A DNA stretch of 64,000 nucleotides from Hymenobacter polaris (GTDB lineage: Bacteria; Bacteroidota; Bacteroidia; Cytophagales; Hymenobacteraceae), in assembly GCF_012927305.1 (NCBI RefSeq), contig NZ_JABBGH010000006.1:32924-96923 (forward strand), written 5' to 3'. Shown here piece after piece: positions 8,541 to 17,002 of the stretch. Below the pieces are notes generated by a model, which made no database searches, was not told the DNA's origin, and saw only the letters and a list, made by a program, of their open reading frames with translations. The position numbers were made by a program, and so were the translations under genes. Position 1 is the stretch's first letter; each line of letters opens with the position of its first letter.

Positions 8541-8914
8541 GGGGCTGGCTGAAGCGTCGGGGTGGCGGGGTGGCCAGTTAGCAGCGGGCGCAGCAGGGGC
8601 AGGTGCTGCTCGCTAAGCGCGTAAAAAACTGTTTGGCCGACTTTGCAGGCAGTGACCACACCGCCGTCTTTGAGCTTGCGCAGGTGCTGCGAAACGGCCG
8701 ATACCGTCATGCCCAGCACGTCAGCTATGTCGCACACACACAGCTGTTGCTCGGCCGCCAGCAGATACAGCATTTTGAGCCGGACTTCGTTGCCCGCCAG
8801 CGCCAGGACAGTGGCCGTGGCCTCAAGAGATGGCCCGGCCAAAGCCAGGCGCGCCTGACATTGCTGGATGTAATCAGCATCGGCAAAAACCCGGATGCAG
8901 GCGTTGGTTTCCAT
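8537..8914 (-). CDS. ArsR/SmtB-family metal-responsive repressor
   Basis: A 125-residue winged-helix repressor. The alpha-3 thiol motif is QLCVCDIADVLG, followed by the recognition helix TVSAVSQHLRKLKDGG, as in ArsR-type sensors; a further Cys in the N-terminus (NACIRV) and one at ACKVGQ could complete a thiolate site. It heads the ArsR-MerTP-GDCCVxC operon with a 4-bp overlap to MerTP. The chosen start METNACIRVFADAD matches the usual N-terminus of this subgroup. A 9-8-9 inverted repeat overlaps its promoter 22 bp upstream, which is the expected autorepression site released by metal. Confidence 0.93.
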   Translation of the reverse strand: METNACIRVFADADYIQQCQARLALAGPSLEATATVLALAGNEVRLKMLYLLAAEQQLCVCDIADVLGMTVSAVSQHLRKLKDGGVVTACKVGQTVFYALSEQHLPLLRPLLTGHPATPTLQPAP

Positions 8915-8928
8915 AAGAACTGTTTTCG

Positions 8929-8961
8929 CAAAGGTAGTACTTGCGTGTTTAAGCAAGTGCT
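8929..8961 (-). promoter_or_regulatory. Promoter and operator of the ArsR-MerTP operon
   Basis: On the minus strand TTG, 17 bp, TACCTTTG matches the Bacteroidota -33/-7 consensus (-7 box at 8929-8936). Overlapping it is the near-perfect inverted repeat AGTACTTGC (8936-8944), 8 bp, GCAAGTGCT (8953-8961), one mismatch in nine. The overlap suits repression by the ArsR protein encoded 15 bp downstream of the -7 box. Confidence 0.8.
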
Positions 8962-9156
8962 AAAATACGCAAAGTTTTCGCCGGGGCATTCCGCCGTTCG
9001 TGTGGTGTGCTGGCACCTCACAGCCCATTTCCAGCCACTCATCAACTTTCTCCCCAGGGCCTGATGGAGGCCGGTAGGTTTGCAGCGTCGAATTCCGAGC
9101 TGGCCGCGCCTGCGCCGGCCGGAAGGACAGCTTTTATTCACCTACCCATTCCTCCT

Positions 9157-11331
9157 ATGGCTGAGCAAGATGAAGTGAATACCCCCACGCCGGAGCGCTG
9201 GTACATGAGTGCGGTGCCGACCTCCAACGGCAACCTTAGCGGCCATGGCCTGCAGCGCGAGCCCGCCGGTCACTCCCTCTATGAGATTCAGATTAATCCC
9301 GCCAACCCCAGTCAAGCGGCCCTGCTGCCGGCCCCCGGCGCGGATGGCCGGCTGCTGAATGCCTTTGACCACGCCCTGATGCGGGCTTTTTCCACCAACC
9401 GGCTCCCCGGCCGGGAGGATAAGTTTCTCACGGTAGAAAAGCCCACGCTGCTGGAAAAGGTGGGGGAGAATTGGAAAATCACTGAGCAGGGCCGCGTGGG
9501 CTACAGCGCCACCGAGCCCGAGCAGCGGCTGCAGGTATTTGGCCAGCTAACTCCACAGGCCGCCCAGCAAGCCGAACTGACCACGCGGGCCGAGGAGCTG
9601 GCCGGCAAGGTGGCCACCACTACGGGCGCTGTTCGCACTGAGACGGAAGCGGAACTGGAGGTAGTGGCCAACCGTGCGCAGCAAGGTCCCGACGAGAGCC
9701 GCGCCACTTACGCGGATGCCCTGCGCGATGAGGCCCGGGCGGAAGTAGGGGAGGGGCCAGGCAGCGAGCAGCGGCCCGTGCCCCCCGCGCCAGCCCCGGA
9801 TGCCGCGGCCGGCGCGGAGCCGGTCGGAGAATTGCGCATTGCCTGGCAGCAGCAGGGCGGCGAAGTGGCCCCGCTGCTGGAAATGCGGGCCTACCTCGAC
9901 CAGCTAAAGGAAGCCGGCGTAGCGGTTGGCGCTTTGCAGCTGGAGCGCGACCCGGCGGGCAAGCTCAGCGGCGGTTTCGCGGTGAGCTACGACCCGGAGT
10001 CGCACAAGCTGGGCCAGCTCGAAGCGGCCCTGCAAGGCTTTCGGCAAGTAGGAAGCGGGGTAGCCGTGGTAGAAAAGCCGGAGCAGGCCGCCGCCCGGCG
10101 GCAGGAAGTGGGCTACGATGACGACTACGAGCCCCAGCGCAGCAAGCAGGTGCGCGAGGCCTTCGGTGTGAAGCAGTGGGATGCACTCAGTGCCCAGCTT
10201 TCGGCCGTGCCCAAGCAGGCCCTCACGGCCCCGGAGCAGGTGCAGCAGGCCGCCGCTGAGCAGCGGGTGCAGCAGTTGGCCCAGCAGCAGGGCAAAACCA
10301 CTGAGCAGGTCATCCGCGACGGCAAGAGCATTTTTGACATCGACACCAGCGGCAACCCCGCCTCGGCGTTTCTGAAAAACTTCTACGCCCACCTGAACGG
10401 CGGCCCCAAGACCCGGCAGAATCTGGAAGTCGACTACGAGAAAACCCGTCAGGATTTGCAGGCCCGCCTGACCCGCCACGCCGGCACGGCCCAGCCGGCA
10501 CTTTCGCCCGGCCCGCTGGCCCCGGATGCCAAGGTTCCCGGCGGGGCGACTGGCCCCGTCGTGGGGGAAGCTGCCCGCCAGACCGTCGCGATGCCGGCCC
10601 CACCGGCGGCCCTGTTCCAAGCCAATGAGGTGCCGCAAAAAGTGCTGGCCTCCCTCGGGCTGAACCTAGCCGAGTTAACGGGCAGCGGGCAGCTGCAAAA
10701 GCTGCTCAGCGGTGAAAAAACAGACCTTTTGCCCATGCAGGTAGCGGGCAAGGAAGGGCAGGAACCCGTGAAGTTCGAGGGCAAGATGGTGCTGCACCGC
10801 GAGGCTGACGGCACGGCCACGCTCAAAATGGAATTGCCACAGGAGAAGCTGGTTATTCCCAACGAGATTGGCGGGCAACCCTTCACCCCCGAGCAGCGCC
10901 AGCGGCTCGAAACCGAGGGCAACGCTGGCCTGATGCGCGGCCTCAAGGACGAGCAGGGCCGCGAGTTCAACGGCTACGTGGCCGTGGACAAGGCCATGAA
11001 CAAGGTGGTGGTGCTGCCCGAAAGCAAAGTGACGTTGCACGACACCGTGGCCGGCGTCAAGCTGACCCCCGAGCAAAGCCACGACCTGCGCGAGGGCAAG
11101 GTGGTAGCCCTGGCCAACATGGCCAGCGGCAACGGCGGGCAGAAGTTCGACGGCACCGTGCAGGTGAATGCCGCCAAGGCCTGCATCGAGGTGAAACCGG
11201 CCGCTCACGAGCTGAGCCAGCGCCAGGCCCCGCGGGCCGAGCAGACGGTGAAAGCCACCACTACGACCGTGGCCCCAGCCCCCGTGAAAGCCGAAGCGCC
11301 CCAGGTAAAAACCCGGGGCCCCCGCCACTAA
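9157..11331 (+). CDS. DUF3945 (and probable DUF4099) mobile-element protein
   Basis: A 724-residue cytosolic protein typical of Bacteroidota plasmids and conjugative transposons. The C-terminal half carries repeated DUF3945 units: an ELTGSGQLQKLLSG segment, then LTPEQSHDLREGKVV, each linked to predicted beta-rich pieces (KFEGKMVLHR, FNGYVAVDKA, KFDGTVQVNA). The central region is Ala/Gln/Glu-rich and probably helical. The ATG at 9157 is preferred to an upstream in-frame start because the preceding 50 residues are Pro/Ala-rich and run through the promoter region of the divergent ArsR gene. The function of DUF3945 is not known. Genes of this type usually sit beside Toprim/primase-like genes, as here. 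A strong terminator follows. Confidence 0.85.
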   Translation: MAEQDEVNTPTPERWYMSAVPTSNGNLSGHGLQREPAGHSLYEIQINPANPSQAALLPAPGADGRLLNAFDHALMRAFSTNRLPGREDKFLTVEKPTLLEKVGENWKITEQGRVGYSATEPEQRLQVFGQLTPQAAQQAELTTRAEELAGKVATTTGAVRTETEAELEVVANRAQQGPDESRATYADALRDEARAEVGEGPGSEQRPVPPAPAPDAAAGAEPVGELRIAWQQQGGEVAPLLEMRAYLDQLKEAGVAVGALQLERDPAGKLSGGFAVSYDPESHKLGQLEAALQGFRQVGSGVAVVEKPEQAAARRQEVGYDDDYEPQRSKQVREAFGVKQWDALSAQLSAVPKQALTAPEQVQQAAAEQRVQQLAQQQGKTTEQVIRDGKSIFDIDTSGNPASAFLKNFYAHLNGGPKTRQNLEVDYEKTRQDLQARLTRHAGTAQPALSPGPLAPDAKVPGGATGPVVGEAARQTVAMPAPPAALFQANEVPQKVLASLGLNLAELTGSGQLQKLLSGEKTDLLPMQVAGKEGQEPVKFEGKMVLHREADGTATLKMELPQEKLVIPNEIGGQPFTPEQRQRLETEGNAGLMRGLKDEQGREFNGYVAVDKAMNKVVVLPESKVTLHDTVAGVKLTPEQSHDLREGKVVALANMASGNGGQKFDGTVQVNAAKACIEVKPAAHELSQRQAPRAEQTVKATTTTVAPAPVKAEAPQVKTRGPRH

Positions 11332-11367
11332 GCTGGCCTATCCCAATCCCTCCTCTTCTCATCCTAC

Positions 11368-11402
11368 AAGCCCGGAAGCCCACTTCCGGGCTTCTTTTTT
11401 CT
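11368..11402 (+). terminator. Rho-independent terminator after the DUF3945 gene
   Basis: AAGCCCGGAAG and CTTCCGGGCTT form an 11-bp stem with a 4-base loop, followed by a run of T. It separates the DUF3945 gene from the Toprim gene 33 bp on. Confidence 0.9.
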
Positions 11403-11434
11403 GCCTTCCATTCTTCGAAATCATCCGCTTTACC

Positions 11435-13510
11435 ATGGAACACGAACTCACCTTCCAGAAGATTAAAGAGCAGGTTGAGCTGCCCGAGCTGCTGAGCCAC
11501 TTCGGCTACAACCTCCGAAAAGGCGAGCACCTGGGCAAGGGCAAGTGGCATGTCTTCGAGGGCGATGACACGCTGGTAGTGTTCAAAGGCCGGGGCGGCG
11601 ACTGGATGTATTTCAACGCCCAGGACGACCGCGACAAGGGCAGCGTCATCGACTGGATGAAGAACCGGGTCAGCTCCGACCGCATCTCTGGCATTGGTCC
11701 GCTGCCGGGCCGCAACCTCTGGCAGTCGGTCAACGACCACTTCCGCGCTTACCTCAACCTGCCCGAGGCGCAGCGGCCCCGGCTCGACCTGCCGCCCATT
11801 GTGGAAACCGCGCCCGGCGAGAAGTTCCACAGCATCTATACCCAACACTGCCGGCCGCTCGAAAACACGGCCTACCTGGAAGGGCGCGGTATTACCAAAA
11901 GCACGATAGATAACCCGCAGTTCGCCGGCCGCATCCTCAATCAGCTTTACACGGTGCAGAAAGAAGGGCTACCGGCCAAAACCTACGTTAACACGGCTTT
12001 CCCGGCCTACCACGAGGGGCGGGTAGTGGGGCTGGAGCTGAAGGGTGAAGGCTTCAAGGGCCAGGCGCCCGAAAGCCAGTTTACCCGCTCGCTGTGGCTG
12101 AGCAAGCTGCCCGAGGGCCGGCCGGCGGCGGTGCTGGTAGTCAGCGAGTCGGCTATCGATACGCTGTCCTATGCGCAGCTGCACCCCGGTGAAAGCGCCC
12201 TGTATGCTTCCACGGCTGGCACGCTCACCCAGAACAAGATTTTCGAGCTGAAGCGGCTGCTCAGCGAGGAGCATATTCCGGCCATCCGAGCTGCCTTCGA
12301 TAACGATACGCAGGGCCACCACTTCGATACCCGGCTGCTGGCAGGGCTGGCCAGCGAGCAAAACCCCATGAAAGTGGTTCGCGAGCACGAGCACCGGCTG
12401 ACCGTCGAAATCACGGCCGCCCACCCGGCCGGCGTGCAGGCGCTGAGTCAGCACCTTAAAAGCTACAACGACCAGGCCACCCGGCAGTACGCCCAGGAAA
12501 ACGGGGAGCAGGGCAACCCGGCCAGTAGTCAGACCCTGCGTGACGAGTTGATTCACTCCAACAAGCTGGGAGCCCACACCTACCAGTTTCATGTGCCAAT
12601 GAGCCGCGAAGCGCTGGGGGCTTTCAATCAGGCAGCCAGCCAGGCACTGGCTTTCGAGCACCGGGTGGAGCTTGTGAAGAGCCAAGGCAAGGACTGGAAC
12701 CAAGACCTGAAACAGGACCAGTTGCAGCGGGTGGTGCAGCGCGAGCTGGGTGGTGTCGACGAGGACCAGTACGGCTTCGGCCAGCAGCACTGGGACAACC
12801 CACCCATCGAAGGCCAGGGCAAAATTGCGAAGTTGCACGAGGCGCAGGCCCAGGCCCGCCGCCAGGGCGAGCGGTTGCTCGTGGTCGAGTTGCGGGAAAG
12901 CCGCGATGCCGTGGCGCTGCTGCCCACCCTGCGCGAAAATCTCGAAAAAGTCGGGCTTACCATTGACCACGCCCTCAAGATTGAACCGACTGCGGCCCGC
13001 GAAATTGCCACGGAGCTAACGCTACGCTACCGGCTGGATTCGCCGCAACTGCCAGCCATCAGCGACGCGCTGGATGCGTTGCGGCAAAATCCCAGAACGA
13101 CGGTCATTGAGCCGGGGCCGGATGCCACGGAGCGCCGGCAGCTGGCCATAGCGCAGGAGCAGCAGCGCCGGGCCGGCCCTGAGTTGGTGCCCAGTGATTC
13201 TCCCGCCCACGACCAGGCCCGGCAATCGTTTATCGAAGCTGCGGGCCTGGTGGCCCGGGAACTGCGCGAGAGCGCCGCCACGCTGAACGCGGCCCGCTTG
13301 CAGGAAGTCAGCCGGCAATTGCTGACCAAACCGGCGCTGGAAGGCCTGAACCGGGAGAACGTGGAGAAGGTGCTGGCCGTGGTCGATAAGCTCGACACGT
13401 TGAAGGATAACCCCGCCGTGCAGCAGCTGCGCCAGGCCGTGCGGCAATTGGAGCAGCCCGCCCAGACGCAGCCTGTACCGCAAAAGCCACGGCCCGGCCC
13501 CCGCTTGTAA
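11435..13510 (+). CDS. DUF3991/Toprim protein, plasmid primase-like
   Basis: A 691-residue protein with the N-terminal CHC2-like fold seen in DUF3991/Toprim proteins (FQKIKEQVELPELLSHFGY, WMYFNAQDDRDKGSVIDWM) but without the zinc Cys/His ligands. It continues with the primase-like AYLEGRGITKSTIDNP segment and a Toprim domain (VLVVSESAIDTLSYAQ, with acidic AAFDNDTQG further on). The remainder is Gln/Glu-rich and helical. By family it likely acts in plasmid DNA priming or establishment of the transferred strand; this is inference from family and neighbours (mobilization genes and DUF3945). A terminator at 13547-13575 closes the unit. Confidence 0.85.
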   Translation: MEHELTFQKIKEQVELPELLSHFGYNLRKGEHLGKGKWHVFEGDDTLVVFKGRGGDWMYFNAQDDRDKGSVIDWMKNRVSSDRISGIGPLPGRNLWQSVNDHFRAYLNLPEAQRPRLDLPPIVETAPGEKFHSIYTQHCRPLENTAYLEGRGITKSTIDNPQFAGRILNQLYTVQKEGLPAKTYVNTAFPAYHEGRVVGLELKGEGFKGQAPESQFTRSLWLSKLPEGRPAAVLVVSESAIDTLSYAQLHPGESALYASTAGTLTQNKIFELKRLLSEEHIPAIRAAFDNDTQGHHFDTRLLAGLASEQNPMKVVREHEHRLTVEITAAHPAGVQALSQHLKSYNDQATRQYAQENGEQGNPASSQTLRDELIHSNKLGAHTYQFHVPMSREALGAFNQAASQALAFEHRVELVKSQGKDWNQDLKQDQLQRVVQRELGGVDEDQYGFGQQHWDNPPIEGQGKIAKLHEAQAQARRQGERLLVVELRESRDAVALLPTLRENLEKVGLTIDHALKIEPTAAREIATELTLRYRLDSPQLPAISDALDALRQNPRTTVIEPGPDATERRQLAIAQEQQRRAGPELVPSDSPAHDQARQSFIEAAGLVARELRESAATLNAARLQEVSRQLLTKPALEGLNRENVEKVLAVVDKLDTLKDNPAVQQLRQAVRQLEQPAQTQPVPQKPRPGPRL

Positions 13511-13546
13511 GCCGGCAATGCTGGTGCAACGGACTTGGCCGTTTTC

Positions 13547-13575
13547 AGCCGCTCCATAACCGGGGCGGCTTTTTT
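13547..13575 (+). terminator. Rho-independent terminator after the Toprim gene
   Basis: AGCCGCTCC, loop ATAACC, GGGGCGGCT, then a T run. The stem has one G-T pair. Confidence 0.85.
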
Positions 13576-13595
13576 GTGTGCGGCAAGGCGGGTGC

Positions 13596-13931
13596 TTACG
13601 TGGCGGGCGGCAGGAGCAAGGCCAGTAGCTGCTGCTGCAGCTGTTCCATGGCCGTCATGCGCTCGGCAAGCTGCCCGATGGCGGCCAGGATTTCTTCCGT
13701 TGCCGGAGAGGCCTGGGCGGTGGCCACGGCGGTGGGCGTGCGCCCGCGCTCCTTGCGCCGACGGGCTTTGATTGCCGACTGACTTTCGAGCGGGTGGGCC
13801 CGCCCGGCCCGCTGGTTGCAGGCCGCTACCCGGCAGGGGCTGCCGCAGTATTTCTGTACCCACCGCTTCTTGGGGACAAACTTTCGCCGGCAGTATTCGC
13901 AGGCAATCTGGGAAGTGTCGAGGAGTGACAA
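13596..13931 (-). CDS. Small zinc-finger-like protein
   Basis: A 111-residue protein with an N-terminal Cys cluster (CEYCRRKF, then KYCGSPC and AAC) that resembles a small zinc ribbon, followed by a basic patch (KARRRKERGR) and a C-terminal predicted coiled coil rich in Leu/Gln (AIGQLAERMTAMEQLQQQLL). It is convergent with the Toprim gene. I do not recognise a named family. A DNA- or RNA-binding oligomeric protein is plausible from the zinc-finger, basic and coiled-coil order, but unproven. Confidence 0.7.
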   Translation of the reverse strand: MSLLDTSQIACEYCRRKFVPKKRWVQKYCGSPCRVAACNQRAGRAHPLESQSAIKARRRKERGRTPTAVATAQASPATEEILAAIGQLAERMTAMEQLQQQLLALLLPPAT

Positions 13932-14426
13932 AGGCGTTTCGCGTTAATACCAATTGCAAGTAACGAAAACACATTTTGTGTCCTATGAATCGCTACCCGG
14001 CGGTCGCAGGTTTGCAGCGATGAACCTGCTCCGAATTTTTGCTCCGACCTTCCAACGGGCTACCGCCCCGCCGTCCCGTGATGGAGTTGTATCTGCTCCC
14101 CCGGCTAAATCACGCTTGCAGCCCCCATAAGCGGGCTATAAATGAGCGTGCATTTCTGGCAAAGCACTGATTTGTATTGGGTTGACCTTCTGACAGCATC
14201 AGATAAACCGCTCACCGGCTTCGCTCACCTTTGCGAGTGTCCGAGCTGGGCAACCCCAACATTTCCCGGATTCAAAAAAAAGTTTGCCATTCACCCCCAT
14301 TTGGACTGCCGACGATGTGGCAGGGGGGCTACTTAGTCTCGTCGGGGCGAATTAACGCCGCCTCGCGCAAATCTGGTTACTCACTTCAACCCCCGGGTCT
14401 GACGCCCGACTTTCTGAACACCTAAC
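13932..14426. other. Noncoding stretch, no gene recognised
   Basis: About 500 bp with mixed GC. Short open frames here have no conserved features or plausible start context. It presumably carries the promoters of the divergent genes at 13596-13931 and 14427-14666. I see no repeat, tRNA or clear hairpin. Confidence 0.5.
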
Positions 14427-14666
14427 ATGAGTACAATTAACATTGCCGTTTACACGGCCCTGCTGACCTTGGTAGCCGCCGGGCTATACGTCATTTTTCG
14501 ATTCGTACAGCTTTACCGCGAAGTGACCCGGCCCCAGGTGCCGGTGTCGGCCCCGGCGGCCCCGTTCGTGCATCCCGGGAAAAAAGTAACGACCTACACC
14601 TTTTCGGTTATTCAGGAAGTGGTGGTGCCACCCGCCCCGGCGTCCGCGCCTCGCCCTGCGCATTAG
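14427..14666 (+). CDS. Small single-pass membrane protein
   Basis: A 79-residue protein with one N-terminal transmembrane helix (about residues 5-27, TALLTLVAAGLYVIFRFVQL) and a Pro/Ala/Val-rich tail. No family is recognised. It borders the heavy-metal block and is convergent with a 32-residue His-rich mini-protein. Start codon ATG with a stop directly before the next gene; coding potential is supported by GC-rich third positions. Confidence 0.6.
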   Translation: MSTINIAVYTALLTLVAAGLYVIFRFVQLYREVTRPQVPVSAPAAPFVHPGKKVTTYTFSVIQEVVVPPAPASAPRPAH

Positions 14667-14684
14667 ATGGGCGGGCAGGTTTGC

Positions 14685-14783
14685 TTACGTTGTGTAGTAC
14701 TGGCTCAGCAACACCAGCAACCCCAGAGCCAGGTAGATGCCGAAGCGTTGAAGTTTCAGGGCGGGCTTATGATGGTGGCACAT
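14685..14783 (-). CDS. His-rich 32-residue membrane mini-protein
   Basis: An open frame of 32 codons starting MCHHHKPALKLQ, followed by one hydrophobic helix (FGIYLALGLLVLLSQYY). The cluster of Cys and three His at the N-terminus next to a membrane span, beside metal-resistance genes, suggests a metal-linked small membrane protein. It is short, so the call rests on the clear TM helix and context. It is divergent from the HMA-like gene at 14863. Confidence 0.5.
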   Translation of the reverse strand: MCHHHKPALKLQRFGIYLALGLLVLLSQYYTT

Positions 14784-14862
14784 GCGGGGCCAACACGGCC
14801 CCCGGCCATTCCGTTGCATTTGGGCGGCGTCCCGTATAATTCGGCTTTCGAGCTACTTGGTT

Positions 14863-15123
14863 ATGGCCTATCCCGAAGACGATACTGCCGGCATGACGCA
14901 GCTCCTGCGCTACGTGCTCACCATCGACAATATGTGCGGGCCGGACTGCATCGGGTGGGTGCGCGAGCGGCTGGTGGGCCTGGGCCTGGTAGTGGACCGC
15001 GTGGCCGTGGGCGAAGCCGAAGTGGCCACGGCCCACGTCAACGGCCCCGACCTCAACGCCATTCATGCCGCGTTGGAAAGCGGCGGCTACCAGTTGGTGG
15101 GGGCCGTAACCAAAGTCGGCTAG
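14863..15123 (+). CDS. Small HMA-like ferredoxin-fold protein
   Basis: An 86-residue protein with a beta-alpha-beta-beta-alpha-beta pattern: LLRYVLTIDNMCGPDCIGWVR, then LGLVVDRVAVGEAEV, then LNAIHAALESGGYQLV. This resembles the HMA-like domain found alone, or fused to AraC-type regulators, in Bacteroidota. The CxxxC (MCGPDC) differs from the usual CxxC metal site, so metal binding is uncertain. Starting at ATG 14863 excludes a poor upstream extension; a start at 14893 is also possible. Context is the heavy-metal block. Confidence 0.65.
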   Translation: MAYPEDDTAGMTQLLRYVLTIDNMCGPDCIGWVRERLVGLGLVVDRVAVGEAEVATAHVNGPDLNAIHAALESGGYQLVGAVTKVG

Positions 15124-15158
15124 CCAAAGGTGGAATGAGCACAAAGCCCATTTGTTAA

Positions 15159-15425
15159 TCAGGCCACAGTAGTGCTGACTACGTGGCTGCGGGCTTCGGG
15201 CTCGCCCTGCTGAGTTTCGTGCTGCACGTAGTATTCCAGCAGGGTGCCGGGCGCAAAAGTGTCGGTATCAAGGAAGGGCGAGCGGGCGTTGACGGCCACC
15301 CGCTGCCAGGTGGAGGCCTCGCCTCCGACGCGGCGAAAGACGTGGGCAACTTCCAGCAGCTCCTTTGAGAAAGCTAGGTGGCGGCCGTTGGGCTCCAGGG
15401 TCAGGTCAATTTTGGCGGTGTGCAT
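15159..15425 (-). CDS. Small protein downstream of the ZIP transporter, unrecognised
   Basis: An 88-residue soluble protein with a beta-rich pattern: KIDLTLEPNGRHLAFS, then a segment ending FAPGTLLEYYVQHET and SHVVSTTVA, reminiscent of one immunoglobulin or fibronectin-like sandwich. No signal peptide is seen. It is the last gene of the minus-strand metal operon, 26 bp after the ZIP transporter. Function unknown. Confidence 0.6.
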   Translation of the reverse strand: MHTAKIDLTLEPNGRHLAFSKELLEVAHVFRRVGGEASTWQRVAVNARSPFLDTDTFAPGTLLEYYVQHETQQGEPEARSHVVSTTVA

Positions 15426-15451
15426 GCGCAGCGTAGTGGAAAAGGGTGAGG

Positions 15452-16255
15452 TCAGGCGACCATGCCCAGAATTAAAAACAGGAGGAAGCCCACAAAAAAG
15501 GCCAGCGTGAGCAGCGGCGTTTCGGTTTCCTCGTGCGCTTCGGTCAGCAACTCCTCGGTGACCAGAAACAGCAACGCGGCCAGGCCAAAGGAAAGCACGA
15601 TTTCCAACAAGTTGCCGGTGGCCCCGCGCAGCACTGTGGTGCCAATGCCCGCCCCGACCAATAGCATGAGCGAAGTGCCGGCCACAATCGCGACGGCCCG
15701 GCCCTTGCCGTGGCCATCCTGCCGCAACTCAATGGCCGTGGCCAAGCCCAGCGACAGCAGCTCGATGGTGAGGGCAATGGCCAGCAGGGTGCCTTCCTTC
15801 GCGCCCGCCGCAAAGCCGATGCCCAGCAGCAGCCCGTCAATGAGAATATCAATGCCAATGGCCACCAGCAGGCCCCAGGGAAGGGAGGCCGCGGTGGGTG
15901 GGGCGGTTACGCCGGCGCTTCCGGCCGGCGCATCGCCTACTTCCCCAGGCTCCTCTTTCTTTTCGAGGCGCTGGGTGAAGTAGCGCAGTCCCAGCATGGT
16001 GGCCACGCCCAGCCCGAAGCCCAGCGCCACTTCGTAGGGCGCATGGTGCTGCACAATGTCGGGCAGCAGCTCGACGGCCACGACCGAGAAGATGACGCCC
16101 GCTGCGAAGTGCAGAATGGCGCTGCGCAGCTTCGGGCCGGGGGCCCGCCACACGGCCAGGGCCGCGCCGGCAATCATGACCACGGCCGGCAGCAGCGAAA
16201 AGCCCAGCATGGTGGACCAGGGCGGAGTGACGGCGGCGGGAATAGTAAGCAGCAT
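15452..16255 (-). CDS. ZIP-family divalent metal transporter
   Basis: A 267-residue inner-membrane transporter with about eight hydrophobic segments. Diagnostic residues are the LHFAAGVIFSVVAVELLPD helix, an acidic/Lys-Glu-rich loop (KKEEPGE), and the metal-binding helix IDILIDGLLLGIGFA, followed by ALTIELLSLGLATA. ZIP proteins move Zn(II) and similar ions into the cytoplasm; bacterial members of this subgroup can be bidirectional. It lies in the heavy-metal block, 20 bp after the DUF305 gene. Substrate is not resolved. Confidence 0.9.
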   Translation of the reverse strand: MLLTIPAAVTPPWSTMLGFSLLPAVVMIAGAALAVWRAPGPKLRSAILHFAAGVIFSVVAVELLPDIVQHHAPYEVALGFGLGVATMLGLRYFTQRLEKKEEPGEVGDAPAGSAGVTAPPTAASLPWGLLVAIGIDILIDGLLLGIGFAAGAKEGTLLAIALTIELLSLGLATAIELRQDGHGKGRAVAIVAGTSLMLLVGAGIGTTVLRGATGNLLEIVLSFGLAALLFLVTEELLTEAHEETETPLLTLAFFVGFLLFLILGMVA

Positions 16256-16275
16256 GGATGAAGCGGATGTAAATG

Positions 16276-16923
16276 TTAGTGAGAGGATTTTGCCGCGTGG
16301 GACTTGAGCCAGCGCTGGTACTGCTTGATTTCGGCCTGCTCGTCGCGCACAATCTGGCGGGCGGCGTTTCTCACTTCCGCGTCCTTGCCATAGGCCAGCT
16401 CGGTTTGGGCCAGGGCCACCCCGGTTTGGTGATGCACCTGCATAATCGTGGCAAAATCAGCATCAAGGGTGCCAGGCAGGGGCGGCGGCTGACGCAGGGG
16501 AGCCAGCGCGGCGGTAATACGCCGCACAAACGGGTCCTGGGCGTTGCCCGGCCGGTATTCCTGGCCCGCCGGCGGCTGCCGGGTGAGGGCCAGCGTGAGC
16601 ACGTGGTTGTCGCGCTCATGGCCCTTGAGCACGTGCTGGGCCAGGGCGCGAAGGGTTGAGTCTTTGCCGTGCGATAGTTCTACCGCCGCCAGCCGCTGGG
16701 CCCCGCCGTGGTGCACGCTCATCAGGCGGGCAAGGTCCTCGTCCCAGCACCCGAGGCGGTGCACCGTATCGAGCTGCTGCGCGACCAACTGCAGGGTGTC
16801 GCCCAGGGCCGGGGGCGCGGCCACGGGAGCCAGCTTGGGCTTGGCACCGGCGTGCACTTCCTGCTCGTGCTCATCGGTATCGTGCCGGGAGCTGCAACTG
16901 ATAATTATGCTGGAAATAAGCAT
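16276..16923 (-). CDS. DUF305-like lipoprotein with two ferritin-like repeats
   Basis: A 215-residue probable lipoprotein (lipobox IIISC-S at residues 6-11). Two related four-helix half-units can be seen: DLARLMSVHHGGAQRLAAVE near residue 64 and DFATIMQVHHQTGVALAQTE near 157. Each has the DUF305 pattern of acidic-x-x-M-x-x-HH followed by a helix. DUF305 proteins are periplasmic or surface proteins linked to copper and other metal resistance. It sits between the CHAT gene and the ZIP gene in the same orientation. Confidence 0.82.
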   Translation of the reverse strand: MLISSIIISCSSRHDTDEHEQEVHAGAKPKLAPVAAPPALGDTLQLVAQQLDTVHRLGCWDEDLARLMSVHHGGAQRLAAVELSHGKDSTLRALAQHVLKGHERDNHVLTLALTRQPPAGQEYRPGNAQDPFVRRITAALAPLRQPPPLPGTLDADFATIMQVHHQTGVALAQTELAYGKDAEVRNAARQIVRDEQAEIKQYQRWLKSHAAKSSH

Positions 16924-17002
16924 TACGAGCCACGGGCTAATGGCACGGAGGGGCCATGTGATAAGTAGTGCAGCATAAGCTAATTAGAAAAACCCTCAAA
17001 CA

